Positions 16,047 to 25,423 of a stretch of DNA of 64,000 nucleotides are shown here, piece after piece (the first letter of the stretch is position 1; each line of letters starts with the position of its first letter). The translations under genes were made by a program, and so were the position numbers. The stretch covers positions 1,364,001 through 1,428,000 of the forward strand of contig CBDAPV010000001.1 of assembly GCA_965198715.1 (NCBI GenBank), given 5' to 3'. Under the pieces are notes generated by a model. The model had not been told where the DNA came from. It made no database searches and worked only from the letters and a program-made list of their open reading frames with translations. This DNA comes from RH-AL1 sp965198715. Lineage in GTDB: Bacteria; Pseudomonadota; Alphaproteobacteria; Rhizobiales; Beijerinckiaceae.

Positions 16047-17134
16047 TGCACCTCGTCGTCCTCGGCCTGTCGCTGTCCTCGTCCTGGGGCAACGGCCACG
16101 CCACCACCTTCCGCGCCCTGCTCGAGGCCTTCGCCGCCCGCGGGCACCGCGTCACCTTCCTGGAGCGCGACAAGCCCTGGTATCGCGAGCACCGCGACTT
16201 CACGTCCGTGCCCTACGCCGATCTCGTGTTCTACGACTCGCTCGAGGCGCTGGACGCCGGCCACCGCCCGCTCATCGAAGCCGCCGACGCCGTGATGGTC
16301 GGCTCCTACGTGCCCGAGGGCGTGGCCGTTGGCGCCTACATCCAGCGCACCGCGCGCGGCCTCAGAACCTTCTACGACATCGACACGCCGGTGACGCTGG
16401 CCAAGCTACGCCGCGGCGATCACGAATACCTCTCGCCCGCGCTGATCCCCGGCTACGACGCCTACTTCTCCTTCACCGGCGGCCCGACGCTCGACCTGCT
16501 GGAGCGCGACTACGGCTCGCCCGCCGCGCGCGCGCTGTACTGCTCGGTCGATCCCTCGCGCTACCGGCCGACGGCCGCCGCCGCGCGCTACGACCTCGGC
16601 TATCTCGGCACCTACAGCGACGACCGCCAGCCGACGCTGGAGCGCCTGCTGCTCGAGCCGGCCAGGCGCCTGCCGCAGCTTCGCTTCGCCGTGGCCGGGC
16701 CGATGTACCCCGCCGGTATCGCTTGGCCAGCCAACGTGACCCGGCTCGACCACGTGCCGCCGCAGGATCACACCGCCTTCTACGGCAGCTGCCGCTGGAC
16801 GCTGAACGTGACGCGCGCCGACATGATCGCCGCGGGGTGGTCGCCCTCCGTGCGGCTGTTCGAGGCGGCGGCCTGCGGCACGCCGATCGTGTCGGACCGC
16901 TGGGCCGGGCTGGAGACGCTGCTGACGCCGGGCGAGGAGATCGTGCTGGCCGACGATGCCGACGCGGTCGTGGCCCTGCTCACCGACATGCCCGAAGACG
17001 AGCGCCGCGCCATGGCCGGGCGGGCGCGGGCGCGGGTGCTGGCCGAGCATACCGCGGCGCATCGGGCGCAGGCGCTGGAGCGCGATCTTCTCGCGCTGCA
17101 GCGCCGGCGGGTCGGGCCGCTCGTCAAGGCCTGA
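16046..17134 (+). CDS. CgeB-like glycosyltransferase (third of three)
   Basis: 362 residues; ATG shares one base with the previous stop (TGATG). Same layout as the second copy: SLSSSWGNGHATTFRALL, TFLERDKPWYREHRDF, TFYDIDTPVTLAKL, FSFTGGPTLDLLERDYGS, YLGTYSDDRQPTLERLLLEP, and LNVTRADMIAAGWSPSVR. Equal length to the second copy and the shared motifs point to tandem duplication with divergence, consistent with sequential sugar additions. After it comes the only real gap of the block (110 bases), before the OpgH-like gene. Confidence 0.87.
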   Translation: MHLVVLGLSLSSSWGNGHATTFRALLEAFAARGHRVTFLERDKPWYREHRDFTSVPYADLVFYDSLEALDAGHRPLIEAADAVMVGSYVPEGVAVGAYIQRTARGLRTFYDIDTPVTLAKLRRGDHEYLSPALIPGYDAYFSFTGGPTLDLLERDYGSPAARALYCSVDPSRYRPTAAAARYDLGYLGTYSDDRQPTLERLLLEPARRLPQLRFAVAGPMYPAGIAWPANVTRLDHVPPQDHTAFYGSCRWTLNVTRADMIAAGWSPSVRLFEAAACGTPIVSDRWAGLETLLTPGEEIVLADDADAVVALLTDMPEDERRAMAGRARARVLAEHTAAHRAQALERDLLALQRRRVGPLVKA

Positions 17135-17244
17135 GCACCAATTCGGCCATCCGACGACCGGCCGGACCGCCGCGGCATTTGGAGCCGCGTCGGCCCGAGA
17201 GCCGCCGTGCTATCGGGGCCTTCCAACAAGAGGATTATGCCCGC

Positions 17245-19056
17245 ATGGACGCGCTCGCGTCGCCTGCCCTGTCGCGGCGTCGCGCGTCGCGCACGCCGAT
17301 CCTGCGGCACCTCGCGCATTTCGGGCCGCTGCTGCTGCTCTCGTGCGCCGCCCTCGTGCTGGCGGCGGAGCGGCCCGCGCCCGGCACGCCGCTGGTGCTG
17401 CGGCTGCTGTACGGGCTCGTCGTCGGGCTGAACGTGGCGGCGCTGACGATGTCGTCGTGGAGCACGCTGATCGGCGCCTTGGTGGCGCCGTTCTCGCGCG
17501 GCGGCCGTATCAGCGGCAGCCCCCGCGTGCTGCCGCCGACCGGCCGGGCGCGCACCGCCGTGCTGCTGCCGATCTACGAGGAGGACGCGCCCCGCGTCTT
17601 CGCCGCCGCCCGGGCCATGGCCGCTTCGCTGGCAGAGGTAGCGATCGGCCACGTCGACCTCTTCGTCCTGAGCGACTCGCGCTCGACCGCTGCCGTCGCG
17701 GCCGAGGAGGCGATGGCGGCGCTGAGCCCGAGCCGCAAGGCTCCCGATATCTTCTATAGAAGGCGCGCGGAAAACACCGGCCGTAAGGCCGGCAACATCG
17801 CCGAGTTCTGCGAGCGCTGGGGCGCCGCCTACGACTTCATGGTGGTGCTCGATGCCGACAGCCTGATGACCGGCGAGGCCGTCGCCCGCCTCGTCGGCGC
17901 GATGGAGGCCAACCCGCGCGCCGGGCTGATCCAGGCGATGTGCTACCCCGTCGGCCGCCACAGCGCCTTCGCCCGGCTGCAGCAGTTCAACGCCCGCCTC
18001 TACGGGCCGCTGTTCCAGCGCGGCGTGTCGTTCTGGCAGGGCCCGCGCGGCAACTACTGGGGCCATAACGCCATCGTGCGCATCGCGCCGTTCGCCGCCG
18101 CCTGCGGCCTGCCGCTGCTGCCCGGCCGCGCGCCGTTCGGCGGCGAGATCCTCTCGCACGACACGGTCGAGGCGGCCCTCATGCTGCGCGCCGGATACGA
18201 CGTGTGGATGCTGCCCGACGGTCCCGGCGGCCGCCACGACGGCTCATGGGAGGAGACGCCGACCAACCTCCTCGACCATCTCGATCGCGACCGCCGCTGG
18301 TGCCGCGGCAACCTCCAGCACGCGCTGTTGCTGCGCGCCAGCGGGCTGAAGCTGGCCTCGATCTATCATCTCACCCGCGGCCTGCTGCACTACCTCTACG
18401 CGCCGCTGGTGGTGCTGTGGCTGGCGCTCTACACGCTGGTCGATCGCCGCGCCGCCCCCGACGCGCTGCCGTGGCTGGTGGCTGGCCTGATCATCGTACC
18501 GCGATTGGTCTGCGTGCTGGCGGCGATGGCCGACGGCGAGCAGGCCCGCGGCTTCGGCGGCCGCGTCGCGCTCGCGACGAGTGCGCTGCTCGACCAGCTC
18601 GTCGTCGCGCTGACCTATCCGGCGACGCTGACCTTCCACCTCGTGTTCCTCTCCGGCACGCTGCTGGGAGGGGAGACCCGGTGGGATGCGCAGACGCGCG
18701 ACGATTGCGGCCTCTCCTGGCGCCGGGCGACCGGCCGCCTCGGGCCGCCCCTTGCCATCGCCGCGGCGGTGCTCGTGCTGGTGGCGCCGTTCGCCCCGTG
18801 GCCGGCCGCTCTGCTGATGCCGGGCCTCGTCGCCGCGATCCCGCTCGCCGTGCTGACCAGCCGCCGGCTGTCGGCGTCCGGGCTGCTGACCACTCCGGAC
18901 GACACGTGGCCTCATCCGATCCGCGCCGAGCGCGCCGCCCTCGAGGCGCAGCTGCGCTCGGGTGGGGGCCGTGGCGCCGGCGCGCCGCCGCTGCCGCCCG
19001 AGGCCGGCCTGCCGATCAGGCCACAGGTGCTGCGTCCGCGACGCTCGGCGTCGTGA
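17245..19056 (+). CDS. OpgH/MdoH-like membrane glucosyltransferase
   Basis: 603 residues; the ATG at 17245 follows a 110-base gap. Two membrane helices (about 27-47 and 52-75) precede a GT2 domain with AVLLPIYEEDAPRVF, VVLDADSLMTG (DxD), GHNAIVRIAPF, HDTVEAALM and the R-x2-R-W motif in DRDRRWCRGNL. Several C-terminal helices follow. This is the order seen in OpgH, which makes periplasmic beta-glucan backbones from UDP-glucose; E. coli OpgH is larger (847 aa). No opgG is adjacent. It may extrude the cluster's glycan instead of making osmoregulated glucan. Its 3' end overlaps the opposing glycosidase gene by 41 bases. Confidence 0.85.
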   Translation: MDALASPALSRRRASRTPILRHLAHFGPLLLLSCAALVLAAERPAPGTPLVLRLLYGLVVGLNVAALTMSSWSTLIGALVAPFSRGGRISGSPRVLPPTGRARTAVLLPIYEEDAPRVFAAARAMAASLAEVAIGHVDLFVLSDSRSTAAVAAEEAMAALSPSRKAPDIFYRRRAENTGRKAGNIAEFCERWGAAYDFMVVLDADSLMTGEAVARLVGAMEANPRAGLIQAMCYPVGRHSAFARLQQFNARLYGPLFQRGVSFWQGPRGNYWGHNAIVRIAPFAAACGLPLLPGRAPFGGEILSHDTVEAALMLRAGYDVWMLPDGPGGRHDGSWEETPTNLLDHLDRDRRWCRGNLQHALLLRASGLKLASIYHLTRGLLHYLYAPLVVLWLALYTLVDRRAAPDALPWLVAGLIIVPRLVCVLAAMADGEQARGFGGRVALATSALLDQLVVALTYPATLTFHLVFLSGTLLGGETRWDAQTRDDCGLSWRRATGRLGPPLAIAAAVLVLVAPFAPWPAALLMPGLVAAIPLAVLTSRRLSASGLLTTPDDTWPHPIRAERAALEAQLRSGGGRGAGAPPLPPEAGLPIRPQVLRPRRSAS

Positions 19057-19960
19057 GCCGCGGCGCCGGCGCACGCCGGGGATAGCGCTCGATCATGCCG
19101 GCGCAGAAGTCGGCGAACTCGTTGGGATCGATCGGCGCGCTGGAATGATGCGGCGCCAGCCCGCGGTGCTCGGGCGTGTAGCAGAACGTCACGGTCACGT
19201 CGAAATCGGCCAGGGCCTCCATCTGCCGGTCGAACCAGCCGAGCGCGTCGGGGCGGAAGGAATCGGCCCAGGAGAGCCCCGTGCGAATGTAGGTGACGCC
19301 GAGCCGCTTCAGCCAGGCGACGGCGTCGTCGAGGCGGTGGTCGTGGTAGTGGAACCACTGGCAGATGCCGAGCGCCGGCGTGTGCCGGGCGAAGCGCTCC
19401 AGCGAGGGCTTGGGCGTGCCATCCTGGCGCAGCAGGCCCATGGCGAAGTGCCGGTAGTACGACGAGCCCTCCGCCTCCTTGTGGCGGGTGGTGGCCTCCC
19501 ACTCGCGCGGCAGGTCGTAGAGCGAGTACCAATGGATGCGCGGCGCCTTGCCGACGAGCAACTCGGCGGTGCGGTCGAAGCCGAACACCTGCACCTCGTC
19601 GGCGCCGAAGGTCGAGACGCCGACCTCGCTGACCCACACCGGCAGCGAGGTCACCGCCTTGATCTCGTCGATCTTGGCCGGCCACTCGTCGATCTTCCAC
19701 AGGTTCCAGTCGAGCGGGAAGCCGTGTACCGCCACCGCGTCGATGTGGTCGAGCACGCCGTAGCCGGCGAGGCGGCTCACGAAGAGAGGGTCGATCGGCG
19801 ACATGCCGCCGAGCACCTTGGGCAGGCCGGGATCGACGGCGGCGATGGCGTCGGCGGCGGCGATCGCCATGGCGGCGAACTTCGACCAGTCGGGATCGAC
19901 CTCGGGGTCCCAGTGCGACTTGTTGTTGGGCTCGTTCCAGATCATCGCCGCCTCGATCAT
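19016..19960 (-). CDS. GH-A-clan glycosidase-like protein with permuted domain order
   Basis: 314 residues; ATG at 19960 in a 4-base overlap with the upstream methyltransferase. The general acid motif WNEPN is at residues 8-12 (Glu10) and the second catalytic Glu is Glu112 in WVSEVG. In clan GH-A these are the ends of beta strands 4 and 7, normally preceded by 120-150 residues. Here the strand 1-3 type segments appear after them, at the C-terminus: DDAVAWLKRLGVTYIRTGLSW (about 212-232), FDVTVTFCYTP (253-263) and FADFCAGMIERYP (283-294), which would lead naturally into WNEPN. The barrel thus looks circularly permuted and not merely truncated. It may trim the cluster's glycan. Confidence 0.7.
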   Translation of the reverse strand: MIEAAMIWNEPNNKSHWDPEVDPDWSKFAAMAIAAADAIAAVDPGLPKVLGGMSPIDPLFVSRLAGYGVLDHIDAVAVHGFPLDWNLWKIDEWPAKIDEIKAVTSLPVWVSEVGVSTFGADEVQVFGFDRTAELLVGKAPRIHWYSLYDLPREWEATTRHKEAEGSSYYRHFAMGLLRQDGTPKPSLERFARHTPALGICQWFHYHDHRLDDAVAWLKRLGVTYIRTGLSWADSFRPDALGWFDRQMEALADFDVTVTFCYTPEHRGLAPHHSSAPIDPNEFADFCAGMIERYPRRAPAPRLTTPSVADAAPVA

Positions 19961-20702
19961 CGAGCGAGGGCCTTTCTCGGGTAGACGGCGGCATCGGCCG
20001 GAGCATCGACGACGCGGCACAGGTAGACCTCGGCCTCGGGCTGGTCGAGGATCGTGAAGCCGGCGGAGCGCAGCATGGCCTCCATGCCGGCGCGGTTGGG
20101 GATCCACCAGTTGGTGGGATCGTTCGAATAGCGCTTCTCTACGAAGTGCATGCGCGGGAAGCCGGCGCGGGCGAACGGCGCCTTGCGCTTGATGTCGTAG
20201 TCGTCCTCGATCGGCGTCACCGCCTTGGAGCCGCGCAGCATCGACTGGAACAGCAGGAGGTCGCCGGCGACGTGCTCGCGGACGAGGTCCAGCGCCAGCA
20301 GCGGGTGGCGCAGGTGGTAGAACACGCCCATGAAGATCACGAGGTCGAAGCGCTCGCCGAGCGCGCCGACGTCGTAGACGTCCAGCCGGGCGAACTCGAT
20401 GTCGAGCGCGGCCACCTCGGCGGCGAAGCGGGCTTGGGCGAGGTAGCGCTCGTCGGAGTCGATGCCGAGCACGCGGGCGGCGCCGCGCCGCTTCATCTCC
20501 ATGGCGTAGAAGCCGCCGTTGCAGCCGATGTCGAGAACGCTCTTGCCGGCGAGGTCGGCCGGCAGGGCGGCGGCGAAGCGCTGGAATTTGACGTTGGGAT
20601 AGTCGAACAGGAAATGGTCGGGCGCGGTGCGGACGCCGCCGACGTCCATGTTGTGGAACCAGGGGCCGAGCGCCTCGACCCGCCGGCGAATCTCCTCCCG
20701 CG

Positions 20703-20706
<4 letters not shown>
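19957..20706 (-). CDS. class I SAM-dependent methyltransferase (CmoB-like)
   Basis: 249 residues from the GTG at 20706, which overlaps the inositol-phosphate synthase stop by 4 bases. A short lead (TREEIRRRVEALGPWFHNMD) precedes the SAM fold: VLDIGCNGGFYAMEMKRRGA (motif I), GIDSDERYL (acidic loop), FDLVIFMGVFYHLRHPLLAL. The lead-in and the FYHLRHP segment resemble CmoB, but the protein is shorter and lies in a sugar cluster, so a sugar or cyclitol methyltransferase is more likely. I recall an NCBI family named after a Ramlibacter locus (Rta_06860) with this look; unverified. Confidence 0.85.
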
Positions 20707-21827
<1,121 letters not shown>

Positions 21828-22134
21828 CTCGGTCTTTATCGTTTCGCTGTCGAGCTTATCGCCAAACAGGGCGTCCTGTGCAAACGCCCACGCGAATTGC
21901 GGTCATTCGCAACATTTGATGCATAGGCTAAAGGTTCGGCGGGGTCATTGGCCGAATGTCTGCCGATCCGTTCGACGTCATCGGATTGAAGAGCCGGCAA
22001 AGCGGGCCACTTCACTAGGGAAACAAGACGAGGAGCGTCGTCGCGGCTTTTTTGCCGCTGCCGTCATATGCCGCAGCGTCTCGTAGGTCACTGCGATGTT
22101 AGACGAACCGCCGCTTTCGAGAGGAAAAGTCTAG
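21828..22134. other. divergent promoter region between two inositol-phosphate-synthase genes
   Basis: 307 bases without a gene, noticeably less GC-rich than the flanks. It must contain promoters for both the minus-strand operon (start 21827) and the nine-gene plus-strand block (start 22135). A short hairpin, GCGGC-TTTTTT-GCCGC (22043-22058), sits about 75 bases before the plus-strand start. No -35/-10 pair could be assigned with confidence. Confidence 0.5.
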
Positions 22135-23370
22135 ATGCGAGTACCTGCAGACGCTCGGACGGTCGGCGATCGACGCGAGAAGCTCGGCGTTGCCGTGGTC
22201 GGGTTGGGTGGTGCTGTCGCGACCACCGCGATCGCCGGCATCGAGCTGATCAAGGCCGGCCGCAACGATCGCGGTGGCTTGCCTCTCGCGGATCTGGCGA
22301 TCGCCGGTCTTGCCGACTATCGCGACATCGTCTTCACCGGCTGGGACGTCAATGGCGACGATCTCGGCGCTGCTGCCGAGAAGCATGGCGTCCTCGACGG
22401 CGAGCAGTCCCGCAGCGCGGCCTCGGCGCTCAACGGCATCCGCCCGATGGCGGCCGTCGGCTCCGCGGCCTTCTGCAAGAACATCGATGGCGAGAACAAG
22501 ATCGTCGCCAAGACGCACCGCGAGGCGGTCGAGCGCATCAGCGCCGACATGGAGCGTTTCAAGCGCGAAAGCGGTGTCGACCGGGTGATCATGGTCAATC
22601 TCGCCTCGACCGAGCGCTACCCCGACCTCGACGCGCCGGCGCTGCAGGATCTGTCGGCTTTCGAGAAGGCGCTCGATGAATCCGATCCTATGATCGGGCC
22701 GGCCATGCTCTACGCCTACGCGGCCATCGCGAGCGGCAACCCTTACGCCAACTTCACGCCGTCGGTCGCCGCCGACGCCAAGCCGCTGGTGCAGTTCGCC
22801 CGCGAGCGCAACGTCGCCGTGGCCGGCAAGGACGGCAAGACCGGCCAGACCTTCATGAAGACGGTCATCGCGCCGGCCCTGCGCCAGCGCGCGCTCCACG
22901 TCGACGGCTGGTTCTCGACCAACATCCTCGGCAATCGCGACGGCTTGGCGCTCGACGATCCGGCTTCGCTGAAGTCGAAGCTCGGCACCAAGAAGAGCGT
23001 GCTCGACCAGATGCTCGGCTACCCCGTCGAGGACCACATCATCGACATCCGCTACTACCGCCCGCGCGGCGACGACAAGGAGGCCTGGGACAACATCGAC
23101 ATATCCGGCTTCATGGGCCAGCGCATGCAGATCAAGATCAACTTCCTCTGCAAGGACTCGATCCTGGCGGCACCGCTGGCAATCGAGATCGCGCGATGCC
23201 TTGGCCTCGCCGATCGCCGCGGCCAGGGCGGCGTGCAGGAGCAGCTCGGCGTCTTCTTCAAGGCGCCGATGACGAGCAACGGCCATCTGCCAGAGCACGC
23301 CTTCCACGCCCAGCAGGACGCTTTGTACGATTGGCTCGGCGTCGGCAACGCGGCGGACAACGCCGCGTGA
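22135..23370 (+). CDS. inositol-3-phosphate-synthase family protein, second and divergent copy
   Basis: 411 residues; ATG preceded by GAGAGGAAAAG. It has an N-terminal NAD-binding motif VVGLGGAVATTAIAG, then ITMVNLAS-like VIMVNLASTERYP, the Lys-containing loop GKDGKTGQTFMKTVIAP, FSTNILGNRDGLAL and IDIRYYRPRGDDKEAWD. This layout follows the larger eukaryote-like Ino1 branch and shares almost no local sequence with the neighbouring 374-residue synthase. Two different Ino1-type enzymes in one cluster suggest two cyclitol phosphates, or one that has taken another substrate. It heads the second plus-strand block and overlaps the HD gene by 4 bases. Confidence 0.88.
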   Translation: MRVPADARTVGDRREKLGVAVVGLGGAVATTAIAGIELIKAGRNDRGGLPLADLAIAGLADYRDIVFTGWDVNGDDLGAAAEKHGVLDGEQSRSAASALNGIRPMAAVGSAAFCKNIDGENKIVAKTHREAVERISADMERFKRESGVDRVIMVNLASTERYPDLDAPALQDLSAFEKALDESDPMIGPAMLYAYAAIASGNPYANFTPSVAADAKPLVQFARERNVAVAGKDGKTGQTFMKTVIAPALRQRALHVDGWFSTNILGNRDGLALDDPASLKSKLGTKKSVLDQMLGYPVEDHIIDIRYYRPRGDDKEAWDNIDISGFMGQRMQIKINFLCKDSILAAPLAIEIARCLGLADRRGQGGVQEQLGVFFKAPMTSNGHLPEHAFHAQQDALYDWLGVGNAADNAA

Positions 23371-24284
23371 GTGGATCGCTCGCGCTACCGGCCGGCGCCG
23401 CGCCGGCCTTGCTGCGCGAGCTCTTCGGTGAGCTCGGCGACCTCAAGCGCACGCGCTCGGCCGGCCGCCACGGCTCCATTGCCGAGCGGGGCTTCATGGC
23501 GGCTTGGGCTGCGCTTTGCTCGGGCGAGGATGCTGGGCAAGTGATGACGGTGTCGGTCGCCGACGCGCTGGCGGCGGCTCGCCTCGGTGACCTCGACAAG
23601 GCGAAGCTGACCGAGCTGGGCCTCGACAACGAGGGCGCCCTCGCCGTGCTCCGCTGCGCCTTCGACGCCGTGGCGCCCGAGGTCGACCCTGCACTGGCCG
23701 CGACCCTGAGGCCGATGCTCGGGACATCCCTGCGCCGAGGAGAGACCCCGCCGTTTGTCACCGCTCTGGCACAGCAGCCGCGCGCGGGTGCGACCTGCCC
23801 GGGCAAGCCGCGTATCCTGCTGGAGCCGCCGGAGAACCATGCCGAGCATTGCTGGTCGGTCGCGGTCTTCGGCGTGCTGTTGGCGCCGCGCTACGGCGCC
23901 GATCCGCGCACCGTCTTCCTCGCCGGCCTTGCCCACCACCTCCACAACGCCGCGATGCCCGACAGCGGCTTCACCGGCGAGATGCTGCTCGGCGACCGGC
24001 TCGACGCGGTCTGCGCCTGCGCCACCGAGCACGCGCTGGCGCAGCTGCCCGAGCCGTTGCGCGGCGAGATCGTCGCCGCCCGCGCCATCCTCCCCGACGC
24101 GGCGACGCCCGAGGGCCGCGCCTTCCACGCCGCCGACGTGATCGACCGCGTCACCCAGATGGCGCAGCACCTGCGCGTCGCCACCGTGACCATGCCGGTG
24201 ATGCTCGACGAGTGGCACCTCGTGCACGACGGCCCGGTCAAGGCGTTCCACGAAGGCGTGCTGGCGGAGATGGGCCTGCCGTGA
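23367..24284 (+). CDS. HD-superfamily-like protein with a variant metal site
   Basis: 305 residues; GTG in a GTGA overlap with the synthase gene. The first 150 residues are helical and unassigned. The second half looks like an HD hydrolase: NHAEHCW (His158, His161), then LAGLAHHLHNAAM, where the usual His-Asp pair is His190-His191, and a later HAADVIDRVTQMAQH segment with Asp. In HD phosphohydrolases the HD pair binds the metal, so the His-His change implies altered metal binding or a non-hydrolytic role. It may act as a cyclitol-phosphate phosphatase in the pathway; this is inference from context. Confidence 0.65.
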   Translation: MSGSLALPAGAAPALLRELFGELGDLKRTRSAGRHGSIAERGFMAAWAALCSGEDAGQVMTVSVADALAAARLGDLDKAKLTELGLDNEGALAVLRCAFDAVAPEVDPALAATLRPMLGTSLRRGETPPFVTALAQQPRAGATCPGKPRILLEPPENHAEHCWSVAVFGVLLAPRYGADPRTVFLAGLAHHLHNAAMPDSGFTGEMLLGDRLDAVCACATEHALAQLPEPLRGEIVAARAILPDAATPEGRAFHAADVIDRVTQMAQHLRVATVTMPVMLDEWHLVHDGPVKAFHEGVLAEMGLP

Positions 24285-25423
24285 GCGAGCCGCTGCGCTC
24301 GCCGCTCTCCGGCCGATCGCTCGCGCCGGACACGCCGCATTCGCTTGCGGCGCAGGGCGAGCGCTGGCCGGTGATCGACGGCATCGCCTTCCTGCGCACC
24401 GGGCGCGACGCCCTCGTGGCCGACGCGCTCGCGAAGCTCGATGCCGGCGACCGCGACGCCGCCCTTGCTCTCCTGCTCGTGGAGCAGGACGATTGGTGGG
24501 GCGGGCCGCCTGCCGATCCCGCGCGCCTCGCCACCCTGGTGCGCGAACGCGACACGCTGACGTTCCGCCAGGCGATGGACCATCTCGGCTTCGGCCGCGT
24601 CGGCGACTACCTCGCCCACCGCTGGAGTGACCCGACCTACCTCGCCGGCCTCGCGCTGCTCGAGGCGCACTGGGCCGAGCCTGATCGCGTCTTCGAGCTC
24701 GCCTGCGGCACCGGCCCCTACCTGCGCGAGCTGACGCGCCGCGGCGTGCCCTGCACCGGCGGCGACGTGGTCTTCGCCAAGCTCTGGCTGGCCCGGCATT
24801 GGGTCGTGGGGCCGGACGTCGAGCTGATCTGCTTCGATGCCGGCTCGCCCTGGCCGATCGCCGGGCGCCGGCACGGCCTCGTGCTCTGCCACGACGCCTT
24901 CTACTTCCTCGAACCTAAGCAGGCGGTCGCCGACAGGCTGCGCGCCGTTACGGCAGAGGACGGCCTGCTCGCCGTGGCCCACGTGCACAATGCCGGCTAC
25001 GCCAACCTCTCCTCGGGCGCCGCGATGTCGGCGGCGGCGCTCGCCGCGCTGTTCCCGGAGGGCACGTTCTACGACGATGCCGAGCTGACGCTGGCCCTGG
25101 CGGAGGCGCGCACGCCGCGGCCGCAGCCCGCCGCTGCCCTGAGCGAGGTGGAGGCCTTCTCGCTGGCGCTCGGCGATTCGCTGCCGCCGCGCCCCGTCTT
25201 GGCCGGGCTGGCGCTGCCCATGCCGGGCGCGGCGCTGCGGAAGAACCCGCTCTACGGCGACGACGACCGCATCGCCTGGCCCTCCGAGCGCTACCGTGAG
25301 GAATACGCGGCCCGCGCCACCTATCCCGAGCACTCGCAGGTGCCGCGCACCGCGCGCCGCGTGCCCGCCACCGAGACCGGCGCGCGCTCGCGCGAGCTGG
25401 TCGACCTGCCGGAGCGCTGGTGA
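24281..25423 (+). CDS. SAM-dependent methyltransferase-like protein
   Basis: 380 residues; GTG in a 4-base overlap. Residues 1-50 (RSPLSGRSLAPDTPHSLAAQ, then WPVIDGIAFLRTG) resemble the zinc-less N-terminal lead of methyltransferases that act on sugars. The SAM fold follows: RVFELACGTGPYLRELTRRG (motif I), GGDVVFAKLWLAR, and LVLCHDAFYFLEPKQAVADRL. The last 130 residues, including LPMPGAALRKNPLY and a Trp-Pro-Ser-Glu-Arg-Tyr segment, are an extra domain. Substrate is unknown; with the Gfo/Idh enzyme next door it could modify a ketose or inosose intermediate. It ends inside the start of the next gene. Confidence 0.78.
   Translation: MSEPLRSPLSGRSLAPDTPHSLAAQGERWPVIDGIAFLRTGRDALVADALAKLDAGDRDAALALLLVEQDDWWGGPPADPARLATLVRERDTLTFRQAMDHLGFGRVGDYLAHRWSDPTYLAGLALLEAHWAEPDRVFELACGTGPYLRELTRRGVPCTGGDVVFAKLWLARHWVVGPDVELICFDAGSPWPIAGRRHGLVLCHDAFYFLEPKQAVADRLRAVTAEDGLLAVAHVHNAGYANLSSGAAMSAAALAALFPEGTFYDDAELTLALAEARTPRPQPAAALSEVEAFSLALGDSLPPRPVLAGLALPMPGAALRKNPLYGDDDRIAWPSERYREEYAARATYPEHSQVPRTARRVPATETGARSRELVDLPERW

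Noticed and set aside
16723..17244. N-terminal extension of the OpgH-like protein
   Set aside because: It is an out-of-frame shadow of the third CgeB-like gene with no family resemblance.
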